Shown here: positions 8,794 to 17,994 of the stretch, piece by piece
Layout of the letters: the number at the start of each line of letters is the position of its first letter
How positions within the stretch are numbered: position 1 is the stretch's first letter
Origin: Methanobacteriota archaeon
GTDB lineage: Archaea; Methanobacteriota; Methanobacteria; Methanobacteriales; Methanobacteriaceae
Direction of reading: 5' to 3'
DNA: 64,000 nt
NCBI GenBank assembly: GCA_023411115.1
Contig: JAEYPF010000018.1
Coordinates: 124,001 to 188,000, forward strand
The notes under the pieces: generated by a model
Database searches by the model: none
What the model saw: the letters and a program-made list of their open reading frames with translations, nothing else
What the model was told of the DNA's origin: nothing
Made by a program: the position numbers and the translations under genes

Positions 8794-10083
8794 ATGGAAA
8801 TTGAAAAAATCATTAATATTTTAAATAAAGAACTTGAAATAGCTCTTGGGTGTACCGAACCAATATCCATAGCATATGCAGCTTCATTGGCCCGAGAAAA
8901 TCTGAAAGGGGAGGAAATTTCGTATATAAAGGTATATGCAAGCAAAAATGTAATTAAAAATGCCATGGGAGTAAATATCCCTGGAACTGGAAGCTGTGGA
9001 ATACCTTTAGCAGCGGCACTTGGAGCAATTGCAGGTAATGCTGATAAAAAACTGGAATTACTGGCTGATTTAAATGATGATCACCTGGAAAATGCAAAAT
9101 CAATGATTAACGCGGGCAAAGTAACATTTAAACTGGCTAATTCACCAAAAAAATTGTATATTGAAGTAATATTAAAAAATAAGGAATCTAAATCTAGAGT
9201 TATTATTGAAGATAACCATACTAACGTTACTTTAATAGAATCCAATTGCAAAATCATTAAAAAAGATTTAAACAGACAAAAAATAGAAAAATCCCAGAAT
9301 ATTGATTTTTTAAACCTGGACTCAATCTATGAATTTGTTGAAGAAGTAGAAATCAAAGAACTGGAACTTATTAACCGCAGTATCGAAATGAACCTGGAAA
9401 TATGTATAGATGGCCTAAATAACAATTATGGCCTTCAAGTTGGAGGAACAGTTAAATCAAATTTCAAGGACTGTATTTTACCAGACAATACCTCCTCTTA
9501 TGCAGTTGCTTTAACAGCTGCAGGATCAGATGCAAGAATGTCCGGCAGTACCCTACCAGCAGTAAGCAATTCAGGAAGTGGAAATCAGGGCATTTCAGCC
9601 ACCATTCCAGTAGTGGTCGTTGCAGAACAGATAAATGCCAGTACAGATAAGCTGCTGCGCGCAGTTACCCTCAGCCATTTAATTACAATTTATATAAAAT
9701 CAAAATTCGGTAGATTATCATCATTTTGCGGGGCAACTATTTCAGCTACAGGAGCAAGCTGTGGGATCACTTATTTGTTAGGTGGAGGGAAGACAGAAAT
9801 AAATGCCGCTATCCAAAATATGCTTGGAAATATAACTGGAATGCTTTGCGACGGTGCAAAACCGGGCTGTGCATTGAAGGTAGCAACTTGCACAGGTGCT
9901 GCACTGCAGTCAGCCAAAATGGCAATTCAGGGTATCTGTATAAAATCCACCGATGGAATTATCGATAATAATCCCGAAAAAACAATAGAAAATTTCTGTA
10001 AACTTGGAAATGCCGAAATAAATAAAGCAGACGATATAATACTTGATATAATGCTTAACAAATCAAATAAATCTCTTATTTAG
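8794..10083 (+). CDS. L-cysteine desulfidase (UPF0597 / CyuA-like family)
   Basis: Enzyme of 429 residues that breaks L-cysteine into pyruvate, ammonia and sulfide, a route for sulfide supply or cysteine catabolism. The family signature GCTEPISIAYA is near the N-terminus. C-terminal cysteine motifs (SFCGATISATGASCG, MLCDGAKPGCALKVATCTGAA) supply ligands of the labile [4Fe-4S] cluster known from the Methanocaldococcus enzyme. GGGGG precedes the ATG by 7 nt. It is monocistronic, convergent with the YdeI-like gene. Length fits the family. Confidence 0.9.
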   Translation: MEIEKIINILNKELEIALGCTEPISIAYAASLARENLKGEEISYIKVYASKNVIKNAMGVNIPGTGSCGIPLAAALGAIAGNADKKLELLADLNDDHLENAKSMINAGKVTFKLANSPKKLYIEVILKNKESKSRVIIEDNHTNVTLIESNCKIIKKDLNRQKIEKSQNIDFLNLDSIYEFVEEVEIKELELINRSIEMNLEICIDGLNNNYGLQVGGTVKSNFKDCILPDNTSSYAVALTAAGSDARMSGSTLPAVSNSGSGNQGISATIPVVVVAEQINASTDKLLRAVTLSHLITIYIKSKFGRLSSFCGATISATGASCGITYLLGGGKTEINAAIQNMLGNITGMLCDGAKPGCALKVATCTGAALQSAKMAIQGICIKSTDGIIDNNPEKTIENFCKLGNAEINKADDIILDIMLNKSNKSLI

Positions 10084-10096
10084 CCAAATAGAATAT

Positions 10097-10672
10097 CTAA
10101 AACGGCTTTTTATTTTCTAACGCCAGTGTCACAACCTTTCCTATTCTTTTTTTTCGGGTTTCAGGACGTTTAGCACTTTTAATCCAGAAAAGAATTTGTT
10201 TTTTAACGGAATCGCTGAAGGATCCAAAATTAGATTTAGCAGAAGGATTTTTATTTAAAGACACTTTTAAGTCTTCAGGAATCACTAAATCATCAATATC
10301 ATTAAGAAAATCCCAAGATCCGTCTTTTTTAGCTATTTTGATTTTTTCAAGACCCGCAGGTGCCATTAAATCATTTTCTATAAGCTTTTGAACACGCTGC
10401 TTATTTAGTTTTGACCAAATACTTTTAGGTTTTCGAGGGGTAAACACCTGCATATAACGTTCATCATCCAGCTTGTTAACCTTGCTGTCAATCCAGCCGA
10501 AACTAAGGGCTTCTTCTACGGCATCATCGTAAGAAACACACTTTTTATCGGCGCATTTTTTATAATAGATGAGCCAAACTCCCGGAGCCGTAGCATGGTT
10601 TTCTTCTAACCATTTTCGCCATTCTTTGCGATCCTTAGCATAATAGCGTTCAAATTGATCTAATTTTGACAT
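10097..10672 (-). CDS. YdeI/OmpD-associated family protein
   Basis: Cytoplasmic protein of 191 residues. Recognisable family stretches are W(R)KWLEENHATAPGVWLIYYKK near the N-terminus, YDDAVEEALSFGWIDSKV, and a lysine/arginine-rich C-terminal segment FWIKSAKRPETRKKRIGKVV. The family is widespread and of uncertain function; some bacterial members are linked to bacteriocin or peptide resistance. No Shine-Dalgarno is visible; TTTATAAATT about 30 nt upstream suggests a leaderless transcript. No partner gene is evident. Confidence 0.8.
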   Translation of the reverse strand: MSKLDQFERYYAKDRKEWRKWLEENHATAPGVWLIYYKKCADKKCVSYDDAVEEALSFGWIDSKVNKLDDERYMQVFTPRKPKSIWSKLNKQRVQKLIENDLMAPAGLEKIKIAKKDGSWDFLNDIDDLVIPEDLKVSLNKNPSAKSNFGSFSDSVKKQILFWIKSAKRPETRKKRIGKVVTLALENKKPF

Positions 10673-10719
10673 TATGAATAATTATGTTTTGAATTTATAA
10701 AGATTTAGAAATTATTTAA

Positions 10720-12228
10720 TCATTTTTCAGAGTAATTCTTAAGATTTATAAGTGCTGGGCCATGAACAACCCGTCCCTGATAGCTATAGCGCGACCCGTG
10801 ACATGGGCAGTCCCACGTCTTTTCTGCAGTATTCCAGGTCAAAGTACATCCCCTATGGTTGCACACTGCCTGTAAACGGTGAATATTGCCTTCTTCATCC
10901 TTATATACTGAAAATTTCTCGTTACACTTACCTATTACTCGAGCCTCATCTGGAGATAAATCATGGATTTCAATGTCAGAAGGCCATGAGATTTTATCTT
11001 CTTGAAACTTCCGGGCAACTTCAGGCTTTTCATCATCAGATGGCACAACAGGTTCTGCATTTTTAAATCTCAATGGATCAAATAACTCTTTTACTGGATT
11101 TTCTTTACCAGTTATAAGATCTGTAATTAAGAGACCTGCAGTTGTACCATGAGTCATGCCCCACCCTCCAAAGCCAGTGGCAACATAAACTCCGGGTTTA
11201 GAAGTTTCTCCAATAATAGGAAGAGTATCTGGAGCAGCGTTATCTTGATTAGACCAGTGATACTCAATTGATTCGATTTCCCAGTTGCCTGCAGCGTATT
11301 CTTCCAAACGTTTGTAGCACCTGCGGGTATCAATAGGAGTTCCAACGATTTGATGTTCACCAGCGATCATGACCATCTTGCCCTTTTCAGTTGGAATACC
11401 ACGATAAGTGTGGAAAGGGTTGAGACAAACAAACATTCCGTCTGGATACGGCTCTTTAGCATAATAAGCAAGGATATACGATCTTGTTATCTTCATTTGA
11501 GTGTAAAGACTATCCGGATCATATATAGGAAAATGAGTGGCTACCACAATGTTATCTGCCTTAATTGAGCCATGATCAGTTCTAACTTCATAAAGATTGC
11601 CTTCTTTTACTTCAAGCACTCTTGTATTTTCAAATATGTAACTACCATCTCCAGATATTTCCTTTGATAATCCCAGAAGATATTTACGTGGATGGAATTC
11701 TGCCTGATTCTTGTATATCACACCTGCTTTAATATGAGAAGGGAGAGGAATATCTTCAACATAGGAGACAGGGAGCCCAAATTCAGGTGCTACTTCCGCT
11801 TCAGATTTATATATGCCTGCTTCTTCTTCGGATTCAGTATAGATATAGCATGGAGTTCTGTGAAAATCACAGTCTATATCGTATTCAGATACCAAATTAG
11901 ATATAGTCTCCACAGCTTTCAGGTTATTCTGGGCAAATAGATGAGTTTTTTCTTTGCCTAAATTTTCCATCATCGTGCCATAAAAAAATGCATGGGCACT
12001 GATCTTTGCGGTGGTGGTGGAAGTTATATCTTTTATGATTCGATTTGCTTCAATTACTGCAACTTTTTTACCAGCCTTTTTAAGCATTATAGCAGTAGTA
12101 AGGCCAGCAATACCTCCACCAAGCACAATAACATCTATTTTAACCTCATTTTCCAGTTTAGGAAAATTAGTATCGGGTGTGCTGACTATCCAGAACGTTT
12201 CTGCTTTTCCAGGTATTTCATCTGACAT
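10720..12228 (-). CDS. FAD-dependent oxidoreductase with C-terminal Rieske [2Fe-2S] domain
   Basis: Protein of 502 residues. The N-terminal DAO-type Rossmann fold binds FAD (VIVLGGGIAGLTTAIMLKKAGKKVAVIE, given here in part as GGGIAGLTTA). A conserved VATGFGGWGMTHGTTAG stretch precedes the C-terminal Rieske domain, with CNHRGC and CPCHGS supplying Cys/His ligands of a [2Fe-2S] cluster. It is cytoplasmic. The architecture matches the DAO-Rieske proteins found in many bacteria and halo- or methanoarchaea; substrate unknown. The start has AGG 8 nt upstream. A separate Rieske ferredoxin lies directly upstream on the same strand after a 190-bp gap. Confidence 0.86.
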   Translation of the reverse strand: MSDEIPGKAETFWIVSTPDTNFPKLENEVKIDVIVLGGGIAGLTTAIMLKKAGKKVAVIEANRIIKDITSTTTAKISAHAFFYGTMMENLGKEKTHLFAQNNLKAVETISNLVSEYDIDCDFHRTPCYIYTESEEEAGIYKSEAEVAPEFGLPVSYVEDIPLPSHIKAGVIYKNQAEFHPRKYLLGLSKEISGDGSYIFENTRVLEVKEGNLYEVRTDHGSIKADNIVVATHFPIYDPDSLYTQMKITRSYILAYYAKEPYPDGMFVCLNPFHTYRGIPTEKGKMVMIAGEHQIVGTPIDTRRCYKRLEEYAAGNWEIESIEYHWSNQDNAAPDTLPIIGETSKPGVYVATGFGGWGMTHGTTAGLLITDLITGKENPVKELFDPLRFKNAEPVVPSDDEKPEVARKFQEDKISWPSDIEIHDLSPDEARVIGKCNEKFSVYKDEEGNIHRLQAVCNHRGCTLTWNTAEKTWDCPCHGSRYSYQGRVVHGPALINLKNYSEK

Positions 12229-12418
12229 TTTATCATCCTAAGCAAATTTTAATCCATAAAACAAATTTTTTCAAATTATATCACGAATAATTAATTTAAT
12301 AGCTTTAATTTCTTATTAAATTAATAGATATGGAAAAGTAATATAAAGGTGCTAATTAGAATAACATCTGCAAAATAAAACATTTCACATTGTTATCCTT
12401 TTTTACTTAATAAAACAA

Positions 12419-12808
12419 CTAAACATCGACCAGTATATTATCACCTTCTACCTTTACCTCGTAGGTTGGGATATCATAGGTTTTTACCGGTGCAATGATT
12501 TTCGATATACGTTCAGAATATTTCTGGAGTTCAGGGAGCTTGTTTTCCCCTGGAATTGATGTAAGAACTGGATCCTTAATCTTCTTTCCAGTTGTTATAT
12601 CAAACTGAGAGGCATGTAAAGGACATGTGACGATATTTCCCTGCAGCCTGCCCATTGAAAGTCTCGCATTCATATGGCCGCACCTATCGCTTGTCGCGTA
12701 AAATTTACCCTCTACATTTGCCAGAAGAATTTCTTCTCCTCCTGATTCAATATGTTTCATGCCTCCTTCAGGTATTTCATCAATCCTGGCAACTTCAACA
12801 AAACTAAT
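12419..12808 (-). CDS. Rieske-type ferredoxin, probable ATT start codon
   Basis: Small Rieske protein of about 129 residues with ligands in DRCGHM and CPLHASQFD, like the ferredoxin components of dioxygenases and NirD. The first ATG (12760) would remove the N-terminal strand SFVEVARIDEIPEGG, which is typical of the family, and has no usable ribosome site. In the same frame the only sensible start is ATT at 12806-12808, seven nt after GAGG (within GAGGTGATAAA). An upstream TGA at 12818-12820 closes the frame and no ATG, GTG or TTG lies between. An electron-transfer role with the adjacent FAD-Rieske enzyme is possible but unproven. Confidence 0.75.
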   Translation of the reverse strand: MSFVEVARIDEIPEGGMKHIESGGEEILLANVEGKFYATSDRCGHMNARLSMGRLQGNIVTCPLHASQFDITTGKKIKDPVLTSIPGENKLPELQKYSERISKIIAPVKTYDIPTYEVKVEGDNILVDV

Positions 12809-12843
12809 TTTATCACCTCATAAATTTTCAATTTATGTGGTTC

Positions 12844-12908
12844 AGGAATTCATAGAATTCCTTCAACCTCAAATTCTTTGAATTTGGGCCGTCGAACACA
12901 AGTGTTCG
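12844..12908. repeat. Three-hairpin cluster upstream of the Rieske gene
   Basis: Three perfect palindromes in 65 bp: AGGAATT/AATTCCT (12844-12862, 5-nt loop), CAAATTC-ttt-GAATTTG (12870-12886) and CGAACAC-aa-GTGTTCG (12893-12908). The last is followed by GGGCATG, the same linker found in the clusters at 47.6 and 52.7 kb. It lies just upstream of the Rieske start region on the minus strand, within its probable leader or promoter. The rest of this 352-bp gap is AT-rich with no gene seen. Confidence 0.65.
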
Positions 12909-13160
12909 GGCATGGAAAAATTTAAAATCTGTTTTTGATTTAAACAAGTAATTAGCAGCGTATATGATTTAATTTAATATTGTCTTGGATATCTGTCCAT
13001 TTTTACTCAAGATTTCTCTTTTTCAAATACAGATAAACTTGAAAGTAATAATAATTATTGATTAATTATCATTTAATAATTTCGCAACATAATATTAAAA
13101 AGATGATTTAACAATTATGGAAAATTAGCATGATATATAAAATTGTTTTAAAAGTTTAAA

Positions 13161-13235
<75 letters not shown>

Positions 13236-13337
13236 ATGCAAAATAATTGAACAAAATAAAAATTTTACAATAAATAGCTTAAACTTTATTTATTATAAAT
13301 TTATTGTAATTTTATAAATAAAAGAAAATGTGCCGAT

Positions 13338-13955
13338 TCATGTCCTTGAATAATCTTCAAAGCATGGAATACACACAAAATTACCATTTTCTACCCGTAC
13401 TCTGTGTTCTGCAACCATCTCTCCACACTTAACACATTTAACTGACCGGAATATTCGGGCTTCTTCAGGAATTTGAATCTCAACATGCTCTATTTTGAAT
13501 AGCTCCTTTTCAGGCATATCTAAAATATTTTGAGATACCTCATTCTTTTTCTTTTCAAATTCCATTTTTTCTTCTTTACCTGCGGATTCAGAAAATGCTT
13601 TTTGTCTAATTCCTGCAAATTCAGGGTCTATTTCATCTACGCCTTTAATTAACGATAAACGTAAAGCATCACCAGTATTCCTGTTTACAAATGTGTATAC
13701 CTGTTTTCCATGATCTTTAAATATTAAATTACCCTTTCCAAATGTACAGCCTGTTACGACCTGTATGGCGTCAACACTGCAGCTATCGTTTTCTACAATT
13801 GCCAAAAACTCCTCATCTTTCGATCTGTCTGAACTAAGCTCTTTTATGGCTATTTCTGCTGCCCGATATCCTATAGCTGATCCTGGGCAAACATGGCCGT
13901 GGAAATCAGTGACCTTTGAAAAAGGGATTATGTCAAGTTTACTTAAGTCTTCCAT
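13338..13955 (-). CDS. FmdE-family protein with C-terminal zinc ribbon
   Basis: Protein of 205 residues resembling the E subunit associated with molybdenum formylmethanofuran dehydrogenase. The N-terminal FmdE domain has FHGHVCPGSAIGYRAA and a Cys-containing core (NDSCSVDAIQVVTGCTFGKGN). The C-terminus has a zinc ribbon with CVKCG and CIPC. FmdE proteins are not needed for catalysis, and some bind metals or haem-like cofactors, so the exact role is open. ATG at 13955 is chosen over the adjacent TTG because GGTGATTTG gives 7-nt spacing. It stands alone beside the tRNA-Arg gene, without the fmd catalytic subunits. Confidence 0.85.
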   Translation of the reverse strand: MEDLSKLDIIPFSKVTDFHGHVCPGSAIGYRAAEIAIKELSSDRSKDEEFLAIVENDSCSVDAIQVVTGCTFGKGNLIFKDHGKQVYTFVNRNTGDALRLSLIKGVDEIDPEFAGIRQKAFSESAGKEEKMEFEKKKNEVSQNILDMPEKELFKIEHVEIQIPEEARIFRSVKCVKCGEMVAEHRVRVENGNFVCIPCFEDYSRT

Positions 13956-14280
13956 CAAATCACCGTAAATTAAATTCTAATGGTTGTATTTATTGAAATT
14001 TGACCTATATATCTATCTTCTATTTAAAAGTATTCCATCGAATTCTGATGAATAATAACGTCAATTATCTTAAAATCACTATTAAAAACTTATTTTAGCT
14101 TAAGACTAAAATTAAGGTTTTTAAAAAGACAAATTAAAATGTTTATAAGATCAAAAACTTACTATATTTAGAATTAAAATTTTTTAAGATAATATTTTAG
14201 ATAACAATAACTAAATGTTGTCTATTTTCACGCTTCATTGCCATAAAAGAAGCTTTATTCTAAGATTAGAGGGAAAAAAC
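13956..14280. other. Divergent promoter region between FmdE-like gene and hisF
   Basis: AT-rich spacer of 325 bp. A frame continuing the hisF reading frame upstream to 14215 was not accepted as coding, because the HisF N-terminus MLAKRIIPCLD starts at 14281 behind GAGGG. No repeat, RNA or conserved motif was recognised. Confidence 0.4.
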
Positions 14281-15105
14281 ATGCTTGCAAAAAGGATTAT
14301 ACCATGTCTTGATTGTGATTTAAACGTGCCCCATGGGCGAGTAGTAAAAGGAGTCGAATTTAAGCAAATTCGATATGCTGGAGAGCCAGTTGACCTTGCA
14401 ACTCGTTACTATGAAGAAGGCGCAGATGAAATTGTATTTTTAGATATTACAGCTTCCCATGAACATAGGGAAACGATGACTGATGTTATTAAAGCCACGA
14501 CAGAAAATGTGTTCGTACCTATTTGCGTAGGTGGAGGTATAAGGAAACCTGAAGATTATGTTAACATGCTCAAAGCCGGCGCTGATAAATGTTCCACAAA
14601 TACTGCGGCTATCCATAATCCAGATCTTATCAATGAGGCTTCAAAAGTTGTAGGGTCACAGGCATGCGTGATCGGGATAGATGCAAAGCGCCGTTATGTT
14701 GAAAATCCAAAGGAAAGTGATGATAAGATTATAATTGAAACCGATAAAGGCTACTGCTGGTTTGACTGCAGTATCTACGGTGGTCGTGAATTTACTGGAA
14801 TTGATGCCATTGCATGGGCCATTGAGTGTGAGGAACGTGGTGCTGGAGAAATCTTGCTGACTTCAATGGATCGAGACGGTACTAAAGATGGATACGATAA
14901 TTATCTTAATAAGGCAATAAGCGAAGCTGTAAATATTCCAGTTATTGCATCCGGCGGTGTAGGAAATCCGCAGCATATTTATGACGCTTTTGCATTGGGT
15001 AAAGCAGATGCTGCTCTGGCTGCCAGTATTTTCCACTTTAATGAATATTCTGTAGGTTCTGTAAAGGAATATTTAAAGAAAAGGGGAATCCCCGTGCGCT
15101 TATAA
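14281..15105 (+). CDS. hisF: Imidazole glycerol phosphate synthase cyclase subunit HisF
   Basis: (beta/alpha)8 cyclase of 274 residues that, with glutaminase HisH, converts PRFAR into imidazole glycerol phosphate and AICAR in histidine synthesis. Family motifs are the N-terminal KRIIPCLD (catalytic Asp), VGGGIRKPED, TSMDRDGTKDGYD (second catalytic Asp) and ASGGVGNPQHI with ADAALAASIFHF. The ATG at 14281 has GAGGG at 7 nt and matches the universal HisF start. It stands alone, with hisH and other his genes outside the window. Confidence 0.96.
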   Translation: MLAKRIIPCLDCDLNVPHGRVVKGVEFKQIRYAGEPVDLATRYYEEGADEIVFLDITASHEHRETMTDVIKATTENVFVPICVGGGIRKPEDYVNMLKAGADKCSTNTAAIHNPDLINEASKVVGSQACVIGIDAKRRYVENPKESDDKIIIETDKGYCWFDCSIYGGREFTGIDAIAWAIECEERGAGEILLTSMDRDGTKDGYDNYLNKAISEAVNIPVIASGGVGNPQHIYDAFALGKADAALAASIFHFNEYSVGSVKEYLKKRGIPVRL

Positions 15106-15151
15106 TTTTCAGCAATGAATATATTTATACATACGTACCCTAATAAAAAAC

Positions 15152-16564
15152 ATGAATTTAATTATGAGAAATCGGCTGGAAAATCTGTTGGATTCCGGCA
15201 GTTTTTCAATGCTAGCAGGCCTAGACGATAATGGAGAACTTATAGGCGGGACAGGAAATATAAACGGACGGAAAGTTTGTATTATTGCCATCAACCCCCA
15301 AGCAACTGCACAAATTGACCCATTTGAAGTGTTACAGCAGGAACTTGAACTGTTGGACTACGCTGAAAAGCATCTGATTCCTGTTATTCACCTTGCAGAT
15401 CGCCCCAAAAGGGTTCCCATGGGAACAACAGCAATACCCTCAACTATTTTGCAGACTTTCATTGATATAAACGGTGCAGGAAGAACATTTGCTCGTTTTG
15501 CACATCTTTCAGGAGTTGTACCTAGAATTGCAATTGTTTTTAGGCCAATTGCAACTACCTTAACATATCCAGTTGCAGAATGCGATACCGTTGTTATGGT
15601 TAAAAACTCTGGAATGTCGCTGGCTCGCCCTGATATGGTAAAACTCATGACTGGTGATCGCAGCCCATATAAAGATTACGGGAGTGCAGAAATGCATGCA
15701 GAGATTTCAGGAACCTGCGACATGCTGGCATCCTCCGAAATAGAAGCACTTCAGTGGGTTCGTCAATACCTCGATTTTTTTCCCGCAAATTATATGGAAA
15801 AACCCCCAATTATGCCTTTAAAAGATCTCAAAAATATTTCAATATCTCCTGATCTTATTCCCAATGATCCAAACCTTATCTTTGATATGCATCCCTTACT
15901 TGAAAACATTGCTGATGAAGGGTCCATCCTAGAGCATCGAAAGCTCTATGCCCGCGAATTAATTACTGCTTTTGCTCGAATCAAAGGCATTCCTGTTGCA
16001 TTTATTGCCAACAACTCCAATCATCGAGGTGGAATCCTATTTCCTGAAACCTGTCGAAAACTTGCTGCTTTTGCCTCTTTATGTGATTCTTTTAATATTC
16101 CAATTGTTTTTCTCGCTGATTTACCCGGATTCATGGTAGGCAAAGACGCTGAACAGGCAGGAATTATTCATCATGGTGCACTTGTATTTTCCACTATTGC
16201 AAACCTTGAAGTTCCCCATTTATCTGTTGTTGTGCGCAAGGCCTATACTGCAGGACTCTATGCCATGGGAGGCCCCGGATTTGATGCAGATAAATTCTTA
16301 GCATTCCCCGAGTCAAACATAACTATTTATGGTACAAAAGCTTTAAGAATGCTTGGAAAAAAGAGTGACCTTTCAGAAAAAGACCAAATGGCTATTGAAG
16401 AGCAAATAAAAGAAAAATGTAGCGTAGAAAAATATTTAGAAGAAGGTCATCTTGATGATATGATTAGCAGAAACGACCTTAGAAAAGAAATTACAGAGTT
16501 TCTTGAGAGATCTATGAATAAAAGACTTGAAAGACAAAGCCCAAGAAGAATATTATGTATCTAA
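15152..16564 (+). CDS. Acyl-CoA carboxylase carboxyltransferase-like protein (orphan)
   Basis: Protein of 470 residues with the two crotonase-like halves of biotin-dependent carboxyltransferases or decarboxylases (PccB/MmdA type). Conserved segments are NINGRKVCIIAINP, GAGRTFARFAHLSG, NHRGGILFPETCRK, VFLADLPGFMVGKDAE, VVVRKAYTAGLYAMGGPGFDAD. No biotin carboxylase, biotin carrier or membrane decarboxylase subunit lies nearby, so partner and substrate are unknown. A TATA-like ATATTTATAC about 27 nt upstream of the ATG and no ribosome site suggest a leaderless transcript; a second ATG five codons in is an alternative. Confidence 0.8.
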   Translation: MNLIMRNRLENLLDSGSFSMLAGLDDNGELIGGTGNINGRKVCIIAINPQATAQIDPFEVLQQELELLDYAEKHLIPVIHLADRPKRVPMGTTAIPSTILQTFIDINGAGRTFARFAHLSGVVPRIAIVFRPIATTLTYPVAECDTVVMVKNSGMSLARPDMVKLMTGDRSPYKDYGSAEMHAEISGTCDMLASSEIEALQWVRQYLDFFPANYMEKPPIMPLKDLKNISISPDLIPNDPNLIFDMHPLLENIADEGSILEHRKLYARELITAFARIKGIPVAFIANNSNHRGGILFPETCRKLAAFASLCDSFNIPIVFLADLPGFMVGKDAEQAGIIHHGALVFSTIANLEVPHLSVVVRKAYTAGLYAMGGPGFDADKFLAFPESNITIYGTKALRMLGKKSDLSEKDQMAIEEQIKEKCSVEKYLEEGHLDDMISRNDLRKEITEFLERSMNKRLERQSPRRILCI

Positions 16565-16934
16565 AATTGCAGATTATCTGAAATTACAAAATTTTATACA
16601 AATTTTATTCCTATTTAATCAGATTATACCAATTGAAGCTAAATAAATTACTGCTAACAAATATTCTCGTATATACCATCTATATAATCTTTAATTATAT
16701 AAAAAAGCCCTTAAATCCATATTTTATGAATAAAAAAATTAAGATATAATTTATATTCATTTTAAAATAGAATTAGATGGAATTAGAACTTTCAGCTTAA
16801 TTTTAAAATTTTCTTTTAGCTATATAAAGTTAATAAATTCTTATAAATAGATCGGAATATTTAAGAACTACCTTTCTCATATCACATTATTAACTAAAAA
16901 TATTATTTAGGAAAATTGCGGGAAAGTGAGGTAG
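16565..16934. other. Non-coding AT-rich spacer
   Basis: Spacer of 370 bp between the carboxyltransferase and the zinc-ribbon/HEAT gene. It holds several TATA-like runs (for example near 16820-16850) that could drive the downstream gene. No gene, RNA or repeat was recognised. Confidence 0.4.
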
Positions 16935-17864
16935 ATGAAAGGAGAGGCCAATCTATACGAGAGAGTCGGTTTAAATTCAGATGTTGCTGTTTTTGAATTA
17001 GAAGGATATGAACATGAATGTAATACTAAAATGGTTGAAAACATGGCCATTAATACATGCTTTTTATGCGGTAAAATTACATCACCTGGAGAAGTTTACG
17101 GCTATAAATACTGTAAATATTGTTTAGAAGTAATTAAATCCGCAAAGAGTAATTCTTATGGCAAATGCATTGAATGCAATAAATCTTTGCCTACGTCACA
17201 GCTTTATAAATTGAAATACTGTCCTGATTGTGCAGAAAGGATCCATATTTGTGAATGCTGTAACAGCGAATTTGTTTTTGAGAATGAAGATTCTTTTATT
17301 TGCCCTTCATGTAAAGACAACCTATCTAAAGAGTGCATTAAATGCGGAAAATATTTCATTCCTGAAGAGAGCCACAGTTATTTTTGCTCTTCCTGTTACA
17401 GGGAATATACAAAAAGTATGGAAATCCAAATCATGGAAAGTACAGCGTATAGTACAAAATTCCATAAATCACAAAATAGTGACTCGTTCGATTTTAATTC
17501 TCTAATTGAGAACCTAAACGGAAATCACCCTGTCAAACGGGCACTTGCCCTGGAAAAACTGCGCAGTATTGAAAATAAACAGGCATGGCCCATACTAATC
17601 AGCGCTTTAAAAAATAAGGATACAAACATTAGATGGAAAACAGCAAGGTATCTTGGTAGTTACCTGAATAAAGATGCTGTGGAACCTTTAATTGAAGCTC
17701 TAGAAGATGAAGAATTTATTGTCAGAAATAATGTTGTTTGGAGTCTAGGGGAAATAGGAGATAAGAGAGCTACAAAATCTTTAAACCTTGCCTTAAAAGA
17801 TAAAAATAAATATGTAAGGCTTAGTGCAGAAGAAGCCCTTGAAAAAATAAGATATAACAAATAG
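16935..17864 (+). CDS. Tandem zinc-ribbon protein with C-terminal HEAT repeats
   Basis: Protein of 309 residues in two halves. Residues 40-155 contain about five CxxC pairs (CFLCG, CKYC, CIECN, CPDC, CECC, CPSC, CIKCG, CSSC), forming successive zinc ribbons. Residues 195-305 form three HEAT/PBS-lyase-type repeats (AWPILISALKNKDTNIRWKTA, AVEPLIEALEDEEFIVRNNVV, ATKSLNLALKDKNKYVRLSAE, each cited in part). Such a combination points to a scaffold for protein or nucleic-acid binding; I know no assigned function. GAGG sits only 3 nt from the ATG, so the true start may be slightly further in. It is not in an operon. Confidence 0.72.
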   Translation: MKGEANLYERVGLNSDVAVFELEGYEHECNTKMVENMAINTCFLCGKITSPGEVYGYKYCKYCLEVIKSAKSNSYGKCIECNKSLPTSQLYKLKYCPDCAERIHICECCNSEFVFENEDSFICPSCKDNLSKECIKCGKYFIPEESHSYFCSSCYREYTKSMEIQIMESTAYSTKFHKSQNSDSFDFNSLIENLNGNHPVKRALALEKLRSIENKQAWPILISALKNKDTNIRWKTARYLGSYLNKDAVEPLIEALEDEEFIVRNNVVWSLGEIGDKRATKSLNLALKDKNKYVRLSAEEALEKIRYNK

Positions 17865-17994
17865 TAAGTTTAATCGTATCATTTAAATAATTTCTACCTA
17901 TACGATGCATTTTAAAGATCTTCTGTCCTTAAAATAACTTTAACAGAAGCTTTATTAGAAAAAAATATAACCATCCATTTTAAAATAAATAATC

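Noticed and set aside
12419..12760. Rieske gene starting at the first ATG
   Set aside because: This start removes a conserved strand of the fold and has GGAGG only one base away.
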